The notes beneath the pieces were generated by a model, which made no database searches, was not told the DNA's origin, and was given only the letters and a program-made list of their open reading frames with translations. Position numbers and translations under genes: made by a program. Shown here one piece after another: positions 43,648 through 51,955 of a DNA stretch of 64,000 nucleotides. Within the stretch, counting starts at the first letter, position 1. Each line of letters opens with the position of its first letter. Source of the DNA: an uncultured Eubacteriales bacterium (GTDB taxonomy: Bacteria; Bacillota; Clostridia; Christensenellales; Aristaeellaceae); contig CACWZP010000006.1 in the NCBI GenBank assembly GCA_902765395.1, forward strand, positions 1 to 64,000, in the 5' to 3' direction.

Positions 43648-43677
43648 GACGCGCCAGGGGGCAGCCCGTGGCGCGTC
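43648..43677 (+). terminator. terminator-like hairpin after kinase copy 2
   Basis: GACGCGCCA pairs with TGGCGCGTC around a 12-nt loop, 40 nt after the stop; no strong T-run follows. Confidence 0.55.
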
Positions 43678-43705
43678 GTGTTCAGGATAAAGAAGGGAGA
43701 TTCCC

Positions 43706-44851
43706 ATGAGCAACACCCATACCGCCTCCCCTGCCCCGGAGCTGAACCGGGACCGGGTCATCATCCGCACCAGCGTCATCGGCATACTGGCCAACGTGCT
43801 GCTGGCGGCGTTCAAGGCCTTCGTCGGCATCGTGTCCCACTCCATCGCCGTGACGCTGGACGCGGTGAACAACCTGTCCGACGCGCTGTCCTCCATCATC
43901 ACCATCGTGGGCACGAAGCTGTCGGGCCGGCTGCCGGACAAAAAGCACCCCCTGGGCTACGGGCGCATCGAGTACCTGAGCGCCATGATCGTCTCCGGCA
44001 TCGTGCTGTACGCGGGCATCACCTCCGCGGTGGAATCCGTGAAGAAGATCTTCCACCCGGAGCAGCCGGACTACAGCGTCGTCTCGCTGGTGATCATCGC
44101 GGTGGCCGTGCTGGTGAAGATCTTCCTGGGACGCTATGTGAAGGCCCAGGGCAGGAAGGTGAATTCCGGCTCGCTGGTGGCCTCCGGCTCCGACGCGCTG
44201 TTTGACGCCATACTGTCCGCCTCGGTGCTGGCCTGCGCCGTGGTGTTCATGGCCACGGGCCTTTCGCTGGAGGCGTATGTGGGCACGGTGATCTCCGTAT
44301 TCATCATCAAGTCCGGCGTGGAGATGATGATCGAGACGCTGAACGAGATCCTGGGCATGCGGGCGGACAAGGAGGTCACGGACAGGATCAAGGCCCTGCT
44401 GACCGAGGACGACGAGGTGCGCGGCGCCTACGACCTGATCCTCTACAACTACGGCCCGGACAAGGACTATGCCTCGGTGCACCTGGAGCTGCCGGATACC
44501 ATGACCGTGCGGGAGGTGGACCGCCTGACCCGCAGGCTGGAGGCGAAGGTGTACCGGGAGACCGGCGTGATCCTCACCGGCGTGGGCCTGTACTCCTACA
44601 ACACCCGCGACGACGAGGCAGCCCGCATCCAGAACGACGTGCGGCAGAGGGTGCTGGCGCACGACTGGGCCGTACAGCTCCACGGCTTCTATGTGGACAC
44701 GGCGGCGAAGGAAATGCAGTTCGACGTGGTGATGAGCTTCGACATCCAGCCGAAGGAGGGCCTGGCTGTGCTGCAAGAGGAGATCCGGAAGGCTTACCCG
44801 GGCTACAGCGTCACCATCGCGCCGGACGTGGACGTGTCCGTCTCGGACTGA
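43706..44851 (+). CDS. cation diffusion facilitator (CDF) transporter
   Basis: 381 residues. About six membrane spans in the first ~225 residues carry the CDF metal-site signatures: TLDAVNNLSDALSSI in span 2 and HPLGYGRIEYLSAM after it, with SDALFDAILSA in span 5. The C-terminal part is a cytoplasmic ferredoxin-like domain, extended to ~160 residues and apparently containing a second such segment (VRQRVLAHDWAVQLHGFYVD). CDF proteins export Zn, Mn, Fe or similar divalent ions against protons; the DAVNNLSDA site does not settle the metal. GAAGGGAG precedes the ATG. It lies 98 nt after the second kinase and is probably separate from it. Confidence 0.9.
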   Translation: MSNTHTASPAPELNRDRVIIRTSVIGILANVLLAAFKAFVGIVSHSIAVTLDAVNNLSDALSSIITIVGTKLSGRLPDKKHPLGYGRIEYLSAMIVSGIVLYAGITSAVESVKKIFHPEQPDYSVVSLVIIAVAVLVKIFLGRYVKAQGRKVNSGSLVASGSDALFDAILSASVLACAVVFMATGLSLEAYVGTVISVFIIKSGVEMMIETLNEILGMRADKEVTDRIKALLTEDDEVRGAYDLILYNYGPDKDYASVHLELPDTMTVREVDRLTRRLEAKVYRETGVILTGVGLYSYNTRDDEAARIQNDVRQRVLAHDWAVQLHGFYVDTAAKEMQFDVVMSFDIQPKEGLAVLQEEIRKAYPGYSVTIAPDVDVSVSD

Positions 44852-44904
44852 GATTGGAACCTTCTCCGGCTTCCGCGCGTCTATAGCATCAGGAGGGATG
44901 CGAT

Positions 44905-45081
44905 ATGACGATGCGGTTCATTCCCCGGGAGAAGCTGGGCAAGAAGGCGCGCCGGCTGCTGGACCGGGAAGGCCGGAACGAATGGGGCCTGTCTCCCGTC
45001 ACCCGGCGGGTGGAGAGCAAAAAGAAATATTCCAGAAAAAAGAAATCCCATGCCGACGACGAGGCATGGGATTTTGTTTGA
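44905..45081 (+). CDS. small basic protein, 58 residues
   Basis: AGGAGGG lies 7 nt before the ATG. The product is very basic, with MRFIPREKLGKKARRLLDRE followed by WGLSPVTRRVESKKKYSRKK. I recall similar short proteins in related clostridia but cannot name a family or function. It follows the CDF gene by 53 nt. Its last ~13 codons (KSHADDEAWDFV) coincide with a strong hairpin that would terminate both this gene and nadE, so the coding and terminator functions overlap. Confidence 0.65.
   Translation: MTMRFIPREKLGKKARRLLDREGRNEWGLSPVTRRVESKKKYSRKKKSHADDEAWDFV
45043..45074. terminator. bidirectional terminator between the small gene and nadE
   Basis: A perfect 12-bp stem (45043-45054 with 45063-45074), flanked by A-rich sequence on the left and TTTTGTTT on the right. 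It lies within the coding sequence of the 58-residue protein. Confidence 0.8.
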
Positions 45082-45082
45082 A

Positions 45083-45847
45083 TCAGCGGAACGGGTCCAG
45101 CACCACGGGCATGCGCCGCTTGTGCCGATTGGCGGCCTCCCGGCGTCGGATCCTTTCGTCGATCTTCCCGTCGCCGCAGGTGCCCAGGCGGATGTATCTG
45201 TGGATGTCGGCATAGCGAAGGCCCATCTTTTCCTCGTCGCTCATGCCGGACAGGCCGTCCGTGGGCGTCTTTTCCACCAGCTCCGCCGGCAGCTCCGGCA
45301 TGGCCAGGCCCACCTGCACCACCTCCACGCTGGTCAGCGTCCCCAGCAGCGCGAAATCACAGGAAGTGTCGCCGTCCTTGGTACAGTAGCCCACGGTGGC
45401 CTCGGACAGGTTCCCCGTGCCCGCAAGTCTTGCGCCCAGGCTCTGGGCGATACACCGCAGCGCCGTCATGCGCAGCCGCGGGCCCACGTTGATGTCTGCT
45501 TCCCGGCTGGCGGGGATGTGGAATTCGCCGTCCGAGGCGCTCTCGCCCACGGCGGCGCGCAGGGCGGCGTGCATGGCGCCGATGTTCAGCGTGCGGCGCT
45601 GTATGCCCAGCGCTTCGCACACCCGGCGGCTGTCGGCGATGTCCGCCTGGGTGCCGTCGGGGAGCATCACGCCGAACACGTTCTCCCGGCCCAGCGCCCG
45701 GGCGCAGACGGCCGCCGCCACGCTGGAGTCCTTGCCGCCGGAGATGCCCACCACCACCCGGCTGAAGCCCTGTTCCGCCGCCAGGGCGCGCAGCGCGGCG
45801 ACGAGGCCGTCCCGCGCGGCAATCGGATCGAAGCTGTATTCCGCCAT
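45083..45847 (-). CDS. nadE: NAD+ synthase, ammonia-dependent type
   Basis: 254 residues. NadE makes NAD+ from nicotinate adenine dinucleotide, ATP and ammonia. The pyrophosphatase loop VVGISGGKDSSVAAAVCARA is near residue 28; other conserved stretches are GVMLPDGTQADIADSR, GTGNLSEATVGYCTKDGD and SGMSDEEKMGLRYADIHRYI. There is no glutaminase domain, so it uses free ammonia. The start is ATG 45847 with GGGAG 8 nt before it; a longer frame upstream crosses the promoter and repeats. It is divergent from the GT2-GtrA gene and convergent with the 58-residue gene. Confidence 0.95.
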   Translation of the reverse strand: MAEYSFDPIAARDGLVAALRALAAEQGFSRVVVGISGGKDSSVAAAVCARALGRENVFGVMLPDGTQADIADSRRVCEALGIQRRTLNIGAMHAALRAAVGESASDGEFHIPASREADINVGPRLRMTALRCIAQSLGARLAGTGNLSEATVGYCTKDGDTSCDFALLGTLTSVEVVQVGLAMPELPAELVEKTPTDGLSGMSDEEKMGLRYADIHRYIRLGTCGDGKIDERIRRREAANRHKRRMPVVLDPFR

Positions 45848-45857
45848 AGCTCTCACT

Positions 45858-45885
45858 CCCTGCTCACTATCCCTGTTCCCTGTTC
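45858..45885. repeat. heptameric repeats, CCCTGTT type
   Basis: Units TCCCTGC, TCACTAT, CCCTGTT and CCCTGTT lie between the nadE promoter and its start codon, so here the repeat forms part of a 5' leader. Confidence 0.65.
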
Positions 45886-45886
45886 C

Positions 45887-45915
45887 ATTATACCACACCC
45901 CACCCTTCCGCGCAA
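45887..45915 (-). promoter_or_regulatory. promoter of nadE
   Basis: On the minus strand: TTGCGC, 17-nt spacer, perfect TATAAT, 39 nt before the start codon. Confidence 0.7.
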
Positions 45916-45972
45916 TTTCCGAGAAATTCTTACATATTTTATATTCCCTTTTCCCGCGAAACCAGATTGCGC

Positions 45973-46001
45973 TTGTGCTTTGCGGGAAAGTGTGATATAT
46001 T
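45973..46001 (+). promoter_or_regulatory. promoter of the GT2-GtrA gene
   Basis: TTGTGC, 17-nt spacer, TATATT, 67 nt before the start codon; divergent from the nadE promoter. Confidence 0.6.
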
Positions 46002-46068
46002 TTATCAGAGAAATTTTGCCCTCCGGGAGAAAATGATCCCCGACGGGGCAGAAGGAGCCAGAATACCA

Positions 46069-47106
46069 ATGAAAATCGCGTTGATCATCCCCGCCTACAA
46101 ACCCGCGAAGGAGCTGCTGGGGCTGCTGGAGCAGTTCGAGGCCAACCCGGATTTCGTGCCCGTGGTGGTGGACGACGGCAGCGGGGCGGAGTTCGAGCCC
46201 ATATTTTCCGCGCTCAAGCCGGGCGTAACGCTGCTGCGCCATCCCCGGAACCGGGGCAAGGGCGCGGCGCTGAAGACCGCGTTCGACTACGTGCTCAAGA
46301 GCCTGCCCCAGTGCCAGCTGGCCGTGACCGCCGACGCCGACGGGCAGCACCGCTACGAGGACATCCTGCGGGTCTGCGAGACCGCCGCCGCCAACCCCGG
46401 CGCGCTGGTGCTGGGCAGCCGCAAATTCGAGGGCGACGTGCCCCTGCGCAGCCGCTTCGGCAACGGCGTCACCCGCCACGTGTTCTCCATCGCCAGCGGC
46501 GTGAAGGTCTATGACACCCAGACGGGCCTGCGCGCCTTCGGCCGGGAGGGCATGGAGAAGTTCCTGAACGTGTCCGGCGACCGGTATGAATACGAGATCA
46601 ACATGCTGCTCACCGCGGCCCAGGGCGGCATGCCCATCCTGGAGGAGTGGATCGAGACGGTCTACCTGGACGACAACGCCTCAAGCCACTTCAACCCCTT
46701 CAAGGATTCGCTGAAGATCTACCTGTGCATCCTGAAATTCTGCGCCTCGTCGCTGCTGGCCTTCATCGTGGACTACGTGCTGGCGCTGATCCTGAAAGCG
46801 CTGACCGCCGCCTGGCCCGCCGCGCTGTCGCTGAACTTCAGCGTGATCGTCGCCCGCGTGGTCAGCGGTACGGTGAACTTCACCGTCAACCGCCACGTGG
46901 TGTTCAAGGGCAACGAGAGCCTGGGCAAGGCCATCGCCAAGTATGTGGCGCTGGCGGCGGTGATCCTGGCGCTGAACCTGGCGCTGATGCACCTGCTGAC
47001 CGGCTGGGGCGTATCCTTCGCGCTGGCGAAGATCATCGTTGAAGTGACGGTGTTCATACTCAACTTCGTCGTGCAGGGCAAATTCGTGTTCCGGAAGAAG
47101 AGCTGA
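46069..47106 (+). CDS. glycosyltransferase family 2 fused to a GtrA-like membrane domain
   Basis: 345 residues. Residues 1 to ~215 are a GT2 enzyme of the polyprenyl-phosphate-sugar synthase type: IALIIPAYKPAKELLGLL, VVVDDGSG, HPRNRGKGAALKTAF and the DxD in TADADGQHR. Residues ~225-345 contain four membrane spans like GtrA/DPMS flippase-associated proteins (FCASSLLAFIVDYVLALI, NFTVNRHVVFKGNESL, FVVQGKFVFR). Such fusions make and help translocate undecaprenyl-phosphate sugars for wall or protein glycosylation. The product is a plausible donor for the GT-C enzyme at 27114. GAAGGAG precedes the ATG. It starts an apparent operon with the next two genes. Confidence 0.92.
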   Translation: MKIALIIPAYKPAKELLGLLEQFEANPDFVPVVVDDGSGAEFEPIFSALKPGVTLLRHPRNRGKGAALKTAFDYVLKSLPQCQLAVTADADGQHRYEDILRVCETAAANPGALVLGSRKFEGDVPLRSRFGNGVTRHVFSIASGVKVYDTQTGLRAFGREGMEKFLNVSGDRYEYEINMLLTAAQGGMPILEEWIETVYLDDNASSHFNPFKDSLKIYLCILKFCASSLLAFIVDYVLALILKALTAAWPAALSLNFSVIVARVVSGTVNFTVNRHVVFKGNESLGKAIAKYVALAAVILALNLALMHLLTGWGVSFALAKIIVEVTVFILNFVVQGKFVFRKKS

Positions 47107-47123
47107 TGGGAGGCAACACATCC

Positions 47124-48329
47124 ATGCAGAACCGACGCAGGCCCGCCCAGGGCCGCCCCGCCTCCAACTGGCTGAAGGGCCAGCTGGCCCAGCGGCCGCT
47201 GCCCGTATGGGTGCTGGTGGTGGCGGATATACTCTTGCTCGGGATTTCGCTGGTGGTGTTCGCGCTGTTCCACCACGTGCTGCGCCACCCGGTGGAGTCG
47301 GTGGGCATCGTGTCCAACCGCGCCGACGCCCGCGGGCAGATCGAGGAGGTCTACGACGTGGAGGAGGACGACGGCGAGGAGGTCGCCTCCCCGGTGGACG
47401 TCGGCAGCCTGGCCGAGAGCTCCATCGCCCTGGACGAGGGGAATGTCGCCGCCGTGGACGCCTCCGAGGCCACCGCCGATCTGGAGGAGGACGCGGGCGA
47501 CACCCTGCCCGCCCAGAGCGTCGGCGCCAAGGTGGGCGACTACTTCACCGAGGAGCCCGGCGATTTCGGCGAAAAGTTTGCCGACAAGTTCACCGACGGC
47601 GAGGTGAAGGCCACCCAGTCCGGCTACCAGAGCGGCAATGTGAACATCGGGCTGAAGCGCTACGAGTCCAACGACGTGGTGTTCTACGTGGCGGACATCT
47701 ACCTGCGCGACATCAGCTGCTTCAAGACCGCCTTCGCCCAGGACACCTTCGGCAAGGCCTATCGCGAGCGCACGCTGACCATCTGCCAGCGCATCAACGG
47801 CATACTCGCCGTCAACGGCGACAACTACGGCAGCCGGGACGACGGCGTGGTCATCCGCAACGGCGAGCTGTTCCGCAAGGACAACTATCCCAACCAGGAC
47901 GTGTGCGTGCTGTACTGGGACGGGCGCATCGAGACCTACGCCGCGGGCCACTTCGACTGTGAGGACGCCATCGCCAACGGCGCCTACCAGGCCTGGAACT
48001 TCGGCCCCCGGCTGATCACCTCGGACGGCAAGGCCAAGAAGCACTTCAATTCCGTGGTCACGCCCAGCAACCCCCGCACTGCCCTGGGCTACTTTGAACC
48101 CGGCCACTACTGCTTCGTGGTGGTAGACGGCCGCTCGGGCGACTCCGGCGGGCTGACCCTGGCGGAGCTGGCCGCGCTGATGAAGGACCTGGGCTGCGTG
48201 CGCGCTTACAACATGGACGGCGGCAACACGTCGGTGATGGTGGCGGCCAACCGCATCATCTCCAACCCCAGCGGCGCCAGCGGCGAGGGCCGGGAGACCA
48301 GCGACATCATCGCCATCGTGGACAACTGA
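47124..48329 (+). CDS. membrane-anchored phosphodiester glycosidase (NAGPA-like) protein
   Basis: 401 residues. A single N-terminal membrane span (VWVLVVADILLLGISLVVFALF) is followed by an acidic ~130-residue stalk and a C-terminal NAGPA/phosphodiester-glycosidase domain (~165-400): NGILAVNGDNYGSRDDGVVI, NPRTALGYFEPG, VDGRSGDSGGLTLAELAAL and AYNMDGGNTSVMV. The family's human relative uncovers mannose-6-phosphate; bacterial members act on wall or exopolysaccharide phosphodiesters, with few tested. ATG 47124 has GGGAGG 10 nt upstream; an ATG at 47106 overlapping the previous stop is a weaker alternative. Its place behind GT2-GtrA suggests surface-glycan work. Confidence 0.88.
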   Translation: MQNRRRPAQGRPASNWLKGQLAQRPLPVWVLVVADILLLGISLVVFALFHHVLRHPVESVGIVSNRADARGQIEEVYDVEEDDGEEVASPVDVGSLAESSIALDEGNVAAVDASEATADLEEDAGDTLPAQSVGAKVGDYFTEEPGDFGEKFADKFTDGEVKATQSGYQSGNVNIGLKRYESNDVVFYVADIYLRDISCFKTAFAQDTFGKAYRERTLTICQRINGILAVNGDNYGSRDDGVVIRNGELFRKDNYPNQDVCVLYWDGRIETYAAGHFDCEDAIANGAYQAWNFGPRLITSDGKAKKHFNSVVTPSNPRTALGYFEPGHYCFVVVDGRSGDSGGLTLAELAALMKDLGCVRAYNMDGGNTSVMVAANRIISNPSGASGEGRETSDIIAIVDN

Positions 48330-48351
48330 CCAATCACAGGGAGGGATCTTC

Positions 48352-48618
48352 GTGCTGCGCAAGCTGCTGCCCCACGCGGCCATCATACTTTCCGGCATGT
48401 ACTTCGTGTTCTTCTTCATCGACCGCGTCAACACCGCCATGGCGTTCATCAACAACAACATCACCAAGCGGCTGCTCTTCGCGCTGTGCGTGATCTCCAT
48501 CGTGGAGGCCGTCTGGCTGATCCGGGACGACCGGCGCAAGACGCGCCAGCAGCAGGCCCGGGCCGAGGCGGCGCGCCGCCAGCGGCAGGCCGAAGCGCCA
48601 AGGCGCTATGTGCGCTGA
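48352..48618 (+). CDS. small membrane protein
   Basis: 88 residues starting at GTG 48352 with GGGAGGGA upstream. Two hydrophobic segments (AAIILSGMYFVFFFIDRV and LLFALCVISIVEAVWLI) are followed by a very basic tail rich in Arg and Gln (RRKTRQQQARAEAARRQRQ). No family is recognised. The gene lies 22 nt after the NAGPA-like gene and 13 nt before dprA, and so is probably co-transcribed with one or both. Confidence 0.75.
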   Translation: MLRKLLPHAAIILSGMYFVFFFIDRVNTAMAFINNNITKRLLFALCVISIVEAVWLIRDDRRKTRQQQARAEAARRQRQAEAPRRYVR

Positions 48619-48631
48619 ATGAGGAGCGAGC

Positions 48632-49741
48632 ATGGAATACACCGCAATGGACCAATACTGGGTCTGGCTCTCCAGCGTGGAGGGCATCGGCCAGAAGCGC
48701 TTCTATCAGTTGCTGTCGCTTTATGAGGACGCGCGGCAGGTGTGGGACGCCCTGGGCGGGCCGCTGATCCCGCCGGACATGCAGGTCGTCGGGCCGCAGG
48801 CGCTGAACAACCTGCGCGCCGCCCGCAGCGAAGCCTACTTCTACCGGCTGTTCGACCGGCTGGAGAGGCTGGGCATCCGCGCCGTGACCCGGCTTTCCGA
48901 CGACTATCCCCCGGCGCTGAGCGGCATCTACGACCCGCCGCCCACGCTGTACGTGCGGGGCGACTGCCATCTGGACGACGAGCGCATGATCGCCGTCGTG
49001 GGCTCCCGACGCTGCACCCGGGACGGCCAGCGCGCCGCCCGGGAATTCGGCAAGGGCCTGGCTGAAAACGGTGTGACCGTGGTCAGCGGCATGGCCCGGG
49101 GCATCGACACCTGCGCCCACCGCGGCGCCCTGGACGGCGGCGGCCGGACCATCGCCGTGCTGGGCTGCGGCGTGGACGTCTGCTATCCGCCGGAGAACGA
49201 CAGGCTGATGGCGGAGATCATCGACACCGGCGGCGCGATCATCTCGGAGTTCAACCCGGGGACCACGCCCATGCCCGGCAACTTCCCCGCCCGCAATCGC
49301 ATCATCAGCGGCCTGACCGAGGGCACGCTGCTGGTGGAGGGCGCCCGGGCCAGCGGCGCGATGATTACCGTGAACCTGGCGCTGGAGCAGGGGCGGGACG
49401 TGTTCGCCATCCCCGGCGGCATCTACAGCCCGCTCAGCGAGGCGCCCAACCGGATGATCCTGGACGGCGCCACGCCGGTGCTCAGCCACTGGGACATCCT
49501 GGAGCACTATCGCTGGGCCCAGCGGCCGTCGGAGAACCCCGTCCGCAACGCCAAGCCCGTGGAGCTGGAGCCGGACGAAAGGGCCATCGTGGAGCCCCTG
49601 CGGGAGCAGGCTCTGTCCTTCGACGAGCTGGCCGCCGCCACCGGTTTTTCCGCGGCGCGGCTAAATTCCCACTTGACAATGCTGGAACTTCGGGGAATAA
49701 TAGAAAAGGCGCCGGGCGGGCTGTACCGCTCGTATATGTGA
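48632..49741 (+). CDS. dprA: DNA processing protein DprA
   Basis: 369 residues. DprA binds incoming single-stranded DNA and loads RecA during natural transformation. An N-terminal helix-hairpin-helix-like region (MDQYWVWLSSVEGIGQKRFY) precedes the Rossmann core: AVVGSRRCTRDGQRAARE, VVSGMARGIDTCAHRGAL, LGCGVDVCYPPEN, NFPARNRIISGLTEGTLLVE. A C-terminal winged-helix domain (EQALSFDELAAATGFSAARL) completes the family layout. GAGGAG precedes the ATG. It starts the second conserved block of the window, dprA-topA-trmFO-hslV-hslU. Confidence 0.96.
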   Translation: MEYTAMDQYWVWLSSVEGIGQKRFYQLLSLYEDARQVWDALGGPLIPPDMQVVGPQALNNLRAARSEAYFYRLFDRLERLGIRAVTRLSDDYPPALSGIYDPPPTLYVRGDCHLDDERMIAVVGSRRCTRDGQRAAREFGKGLAENGVTVVSGMARGIDTCAHRGALDGGGRTIAVLGCGVDVCYPPENDRLMAEIIDTGGAIISEFNPGTTPMPGNFPARNRIISGLTEGTLLVEGARASGAMITVNLALEQGRDVFAIPGGIYSPLSEAPNRMILDGATPVLSHWDILEHYRWAQRPSENPVRNAKPVELEPDERAIVEPLREQALSFDELAAATGFSAARLNSHLTMLELRGIIEKAPGGLYRSYM

Positions 49742-49743
49742 AA

Positions 49744-49830
49744 ATGAGGAATTAGGAATGAGAAATGAGGAATGGAATTAGCCGCAGGCAAATCCTGTTC
49801 CCTGTTCCCTGTTCCCTGTTCCCTGATTCT
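49744..49830. repeat. mixed heptameric repeat tract
   Basis: Units of the AATGAGG family (AATGAGG, AATTAGG, AATGAGA, AATGAGG, AATGGAA) are followed after ~15 nt by CCTGTTC units repeated four times. The tract fills the dprA-topA gap and ends 7 nt before the topA ribosome site. It is the only place where both repeat types lie side by side. Confidence 0.75.
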
Positions 49831-49840
49831 GGAGGAAACT

Positions 49841-51955
49841 ATGGCTAACAAACTCGTCATCGTCGAATCGCCGGCCAAGGCCAAGACGATCGGAAAGTTC
49901 CTGGGGCGCGGCTACAAGGTGGAAGCCTCCCAGGGCCACGTCCGCGATCTGCCCAAGAGCCAGATCGGCGTGGATGTGGAGAATAACTTTGAACCCAAGT
50001 ACATCACCATTCGCGGCCGGGGCGAGATCCTGGGCAAGATCCGCAAGGAAGCCCGCTCCGCCAGCAAGATCTATCTCGCGACCGACCCGGACCGCGAGGG
50101 CGAGGCCATCTCCTGGCACCTGGCCAACGTGCTGGGCATCGACGAGGATTCGGCCTGCCGCATCGAGTTCCACGAGGTGACCAGCAAGGCCGTGAAGGCC
50201 GCCGTGAAGAGCCCGCGGAAGATCGACATGGATCTGGTCAACGCCCAGCAGGCCCGGCGCGTGCTGGACAGGCTGGTGGGCTACAAGATCAGCCCCATCC
50301 TGTGGCAGAAGGTGAAGAAGGGCCTGAGCGCGGGCCGCGTGCAGTCCGTGGCCACCAAGATCATCTGCGACCGCGAGGCCGAGATCGAGGCCTTCATCCC
50401 CGAGGAGTATTGGACGCTGACCACCCCGTTCACCATCGGAAGCGCCGAGGTGAGCGCGAAGTTCACCGGCTACGGCGAGGACAAGGTGGATCTGAAGTCC
50501 AAGGGCGACGCCGATGAGGTGATCGCGAAGTGCAAGGGCGCGAAGTTTGTCGTTTCGGCCATCAAGAAGGCCGAGCGCCGTCGGCTGCCCGCCCCGCCCT
50601 TCACCACCTCGAACCTCCAGCAGGAGGCCAGCCGCAAGCTGGGCTTCTCCACCCAGAAGACCATGCAGATCGCCCAGCAGCTCTACGAGGGCGTGGATCT
50701 GGCCGGCGAGGGCAGCCAGGGCCTGGTCACCTACATCCGCACCGACTCCACCCGCATCGCCGACGAGGCCGTGGAGGCCGTGCGCGACCTGATTTCCATC
50801 AACTACGGGCCGGACTACCTGCCCGAGAAGCCCAACGTGTACAAGACCCGCAAGAGCGCCCAGGACGCCCACGAGGCCATCCGGCCCACCGTGGTGGAGC
50901 GCCGGCCCGAGAGCATCAAGGCCAGCCTGTCCCGGGACCAGTACCGGCTGTACAAGCTGATCTACGACCGCTTCGTGTCCAGCCAGATGACCCCGGCGCT
51001 GTACGACACGCTGGCCGTGGACATCGACGCCGATGACGGCGCGCGGTTCCACTTCAACGGCCAGAAGCTGCGCTTCCCCGGGTTCACCGTGGTCTACGTC
51101 GAGAGCGTGGACGACCCCCAGGAGGAGGCCGAGAACGGCAACCTGCCCGACCTTGAAGAGGGCATGAAGGCCGTCGCGGGCGAGATGAGCGCCGAGCAGC
51201 ACTTCACCCAGCCGCCGCCAAGGTACACCGAGGCCAGCCTGGTGCGCACGCTGGAGGAGAAGGGCATCGGCAGGCCCTCCACCTACTCCCCCACCATCTC
51301 CACCATCACCGGCCGCCGGGGCTACATCGCCAAGGAAAACAAGCGGCTGATCCCCACGGAGCTGGGCAAGATCGTGAACGACATGATGTGCAAGAATTTC
51401 CCGGACATCGTGGACGTGGCCTTCACCGCCACCATGGAGGACGAGCTGGACGACGTGGAGGCCGGCAGCGCCGATTGGCACCGCATCGTGTCCGACTTCT
51501 ACGGCCCCTTTGAAAAGGACCTGGAGAAGGCCGAGGCGAGCATCGAGAAGGTGTCCATCGAGGACCAGGTGTCCGACGTGCCCTGCGAGAAGTGCGGCGC
51601 GATGATGGTCTACAAGATGAGCCGCTACGGCCGCTTCCTGGCCTGCCCCAACTTCCCGGCCTGCCGCCACACGCTGGCCCTGCCCAACAACATCGGCGTG
51701 CCCTGCCCCAAGTGCGGCGGGGAACTGCTGGAGCGCATCAGCCGCAAGGGCCGCAAGTTCTACGGCTGCGAGAAGTATCCCGAGTGCGACTTCGTGTCCT
51801 GGGACCGCCCCGTGGCGGACAAGTGCCCCGTCTGCGGCAGCTACATGGTGCTGAAGCGCGGAGGCAAGGACACCCTGTGGCACGTTTGCGCCAACGAGAC
51901 CTGCAGGCACAAGGTGCAGGTGGAGAATGCGAACACAGAGGAAAACGATGGCTGA
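49841..51955 (+). CDS. topA: DNA topoisomerase I
   Basis: 704 residues. TopA relaxes negative supercoils by nicking one strand. The TOPRIM domain opens with LVIVESPAKAKTIGKFLGRG and has ATDPDREGEAISWHLA; the active-site tyrosine is Tyr298 in GLVTYIRTDSTRIAD. Three C-terminal zinc-ribbon motifs follow (CEKCGAMM...CPNFPAC, CPKCGGEL...CEKYPEC, CPVCGSYM...CANETC). The length is normal for Firmicutes. GGAGG lies 7 nt before ATG 49841. It overlaps trmFO by 8 nt. Confidence 0.97.
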   Translation: MANKLVIVESPAKAKTIGKFLGRGYKVEASQGHVRDLPKSQIGVDVENNFEPKYITIRGRGEILGKIRKEARSASKIYLATDPDREGEAISWHLANVLGIDEDSACRIEFHEVTSKAVKAAVKSPRKIDMDLVNAQQARRVLDRLVGYKISPILWQKVKKGLSAGRVQSVATKIICDREAEIEAFIPEEYWTLTTPFTIGSAEVSAKFTGYGEDKVDLKSKGDADEVIAKCKGAKFVVSAIKKAERRRLPAPPFTTSNLQQEASRKLGFSTQKTMQIAQQLYEGVDLAGEGSQGLVTYIRTDSTRIADEAVEAVRDLISINYGPDYLPEKPNVYKTRKSAQDAHEAIRPTVVERRPESIKASLSRDQYRLYKLIYDRFVSSQMTPALYDTLAVDIDADDGARFHFNGQKLRFPGFTVVYVESVDDPQEEAENGNLPDLEEGMKAVAGEMSAEQHFTQPPPRYTEASLVRTLEEKGIGRPSTYSPTISTITGRRGYIAKENKRLIPTELGKIVNDMMCKNFPDIVDVAFTATMEDELDDVEAGSADWHRIVSDFYGPFEKDLEKAEASIEKVSIEDQVSDVPCEKCGAMMVYKMSRYGRFLACPNFPACRHTLALPNNIGVPCPKCGGELLERISRKGRKFYGCEKYPECDFVSWDRPVADKCPVCGSYMVLKRGGKDTLWHVCANETCRHKVQVENANTEENDG

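Noticed and set aside
33631..48631. Prophage or integrative element
   Set aside because: No integrase, transposase, phage structural genes, tRNA attachment site or long flanking direct repeats are seen; 'accessory island' is all that can be supported.
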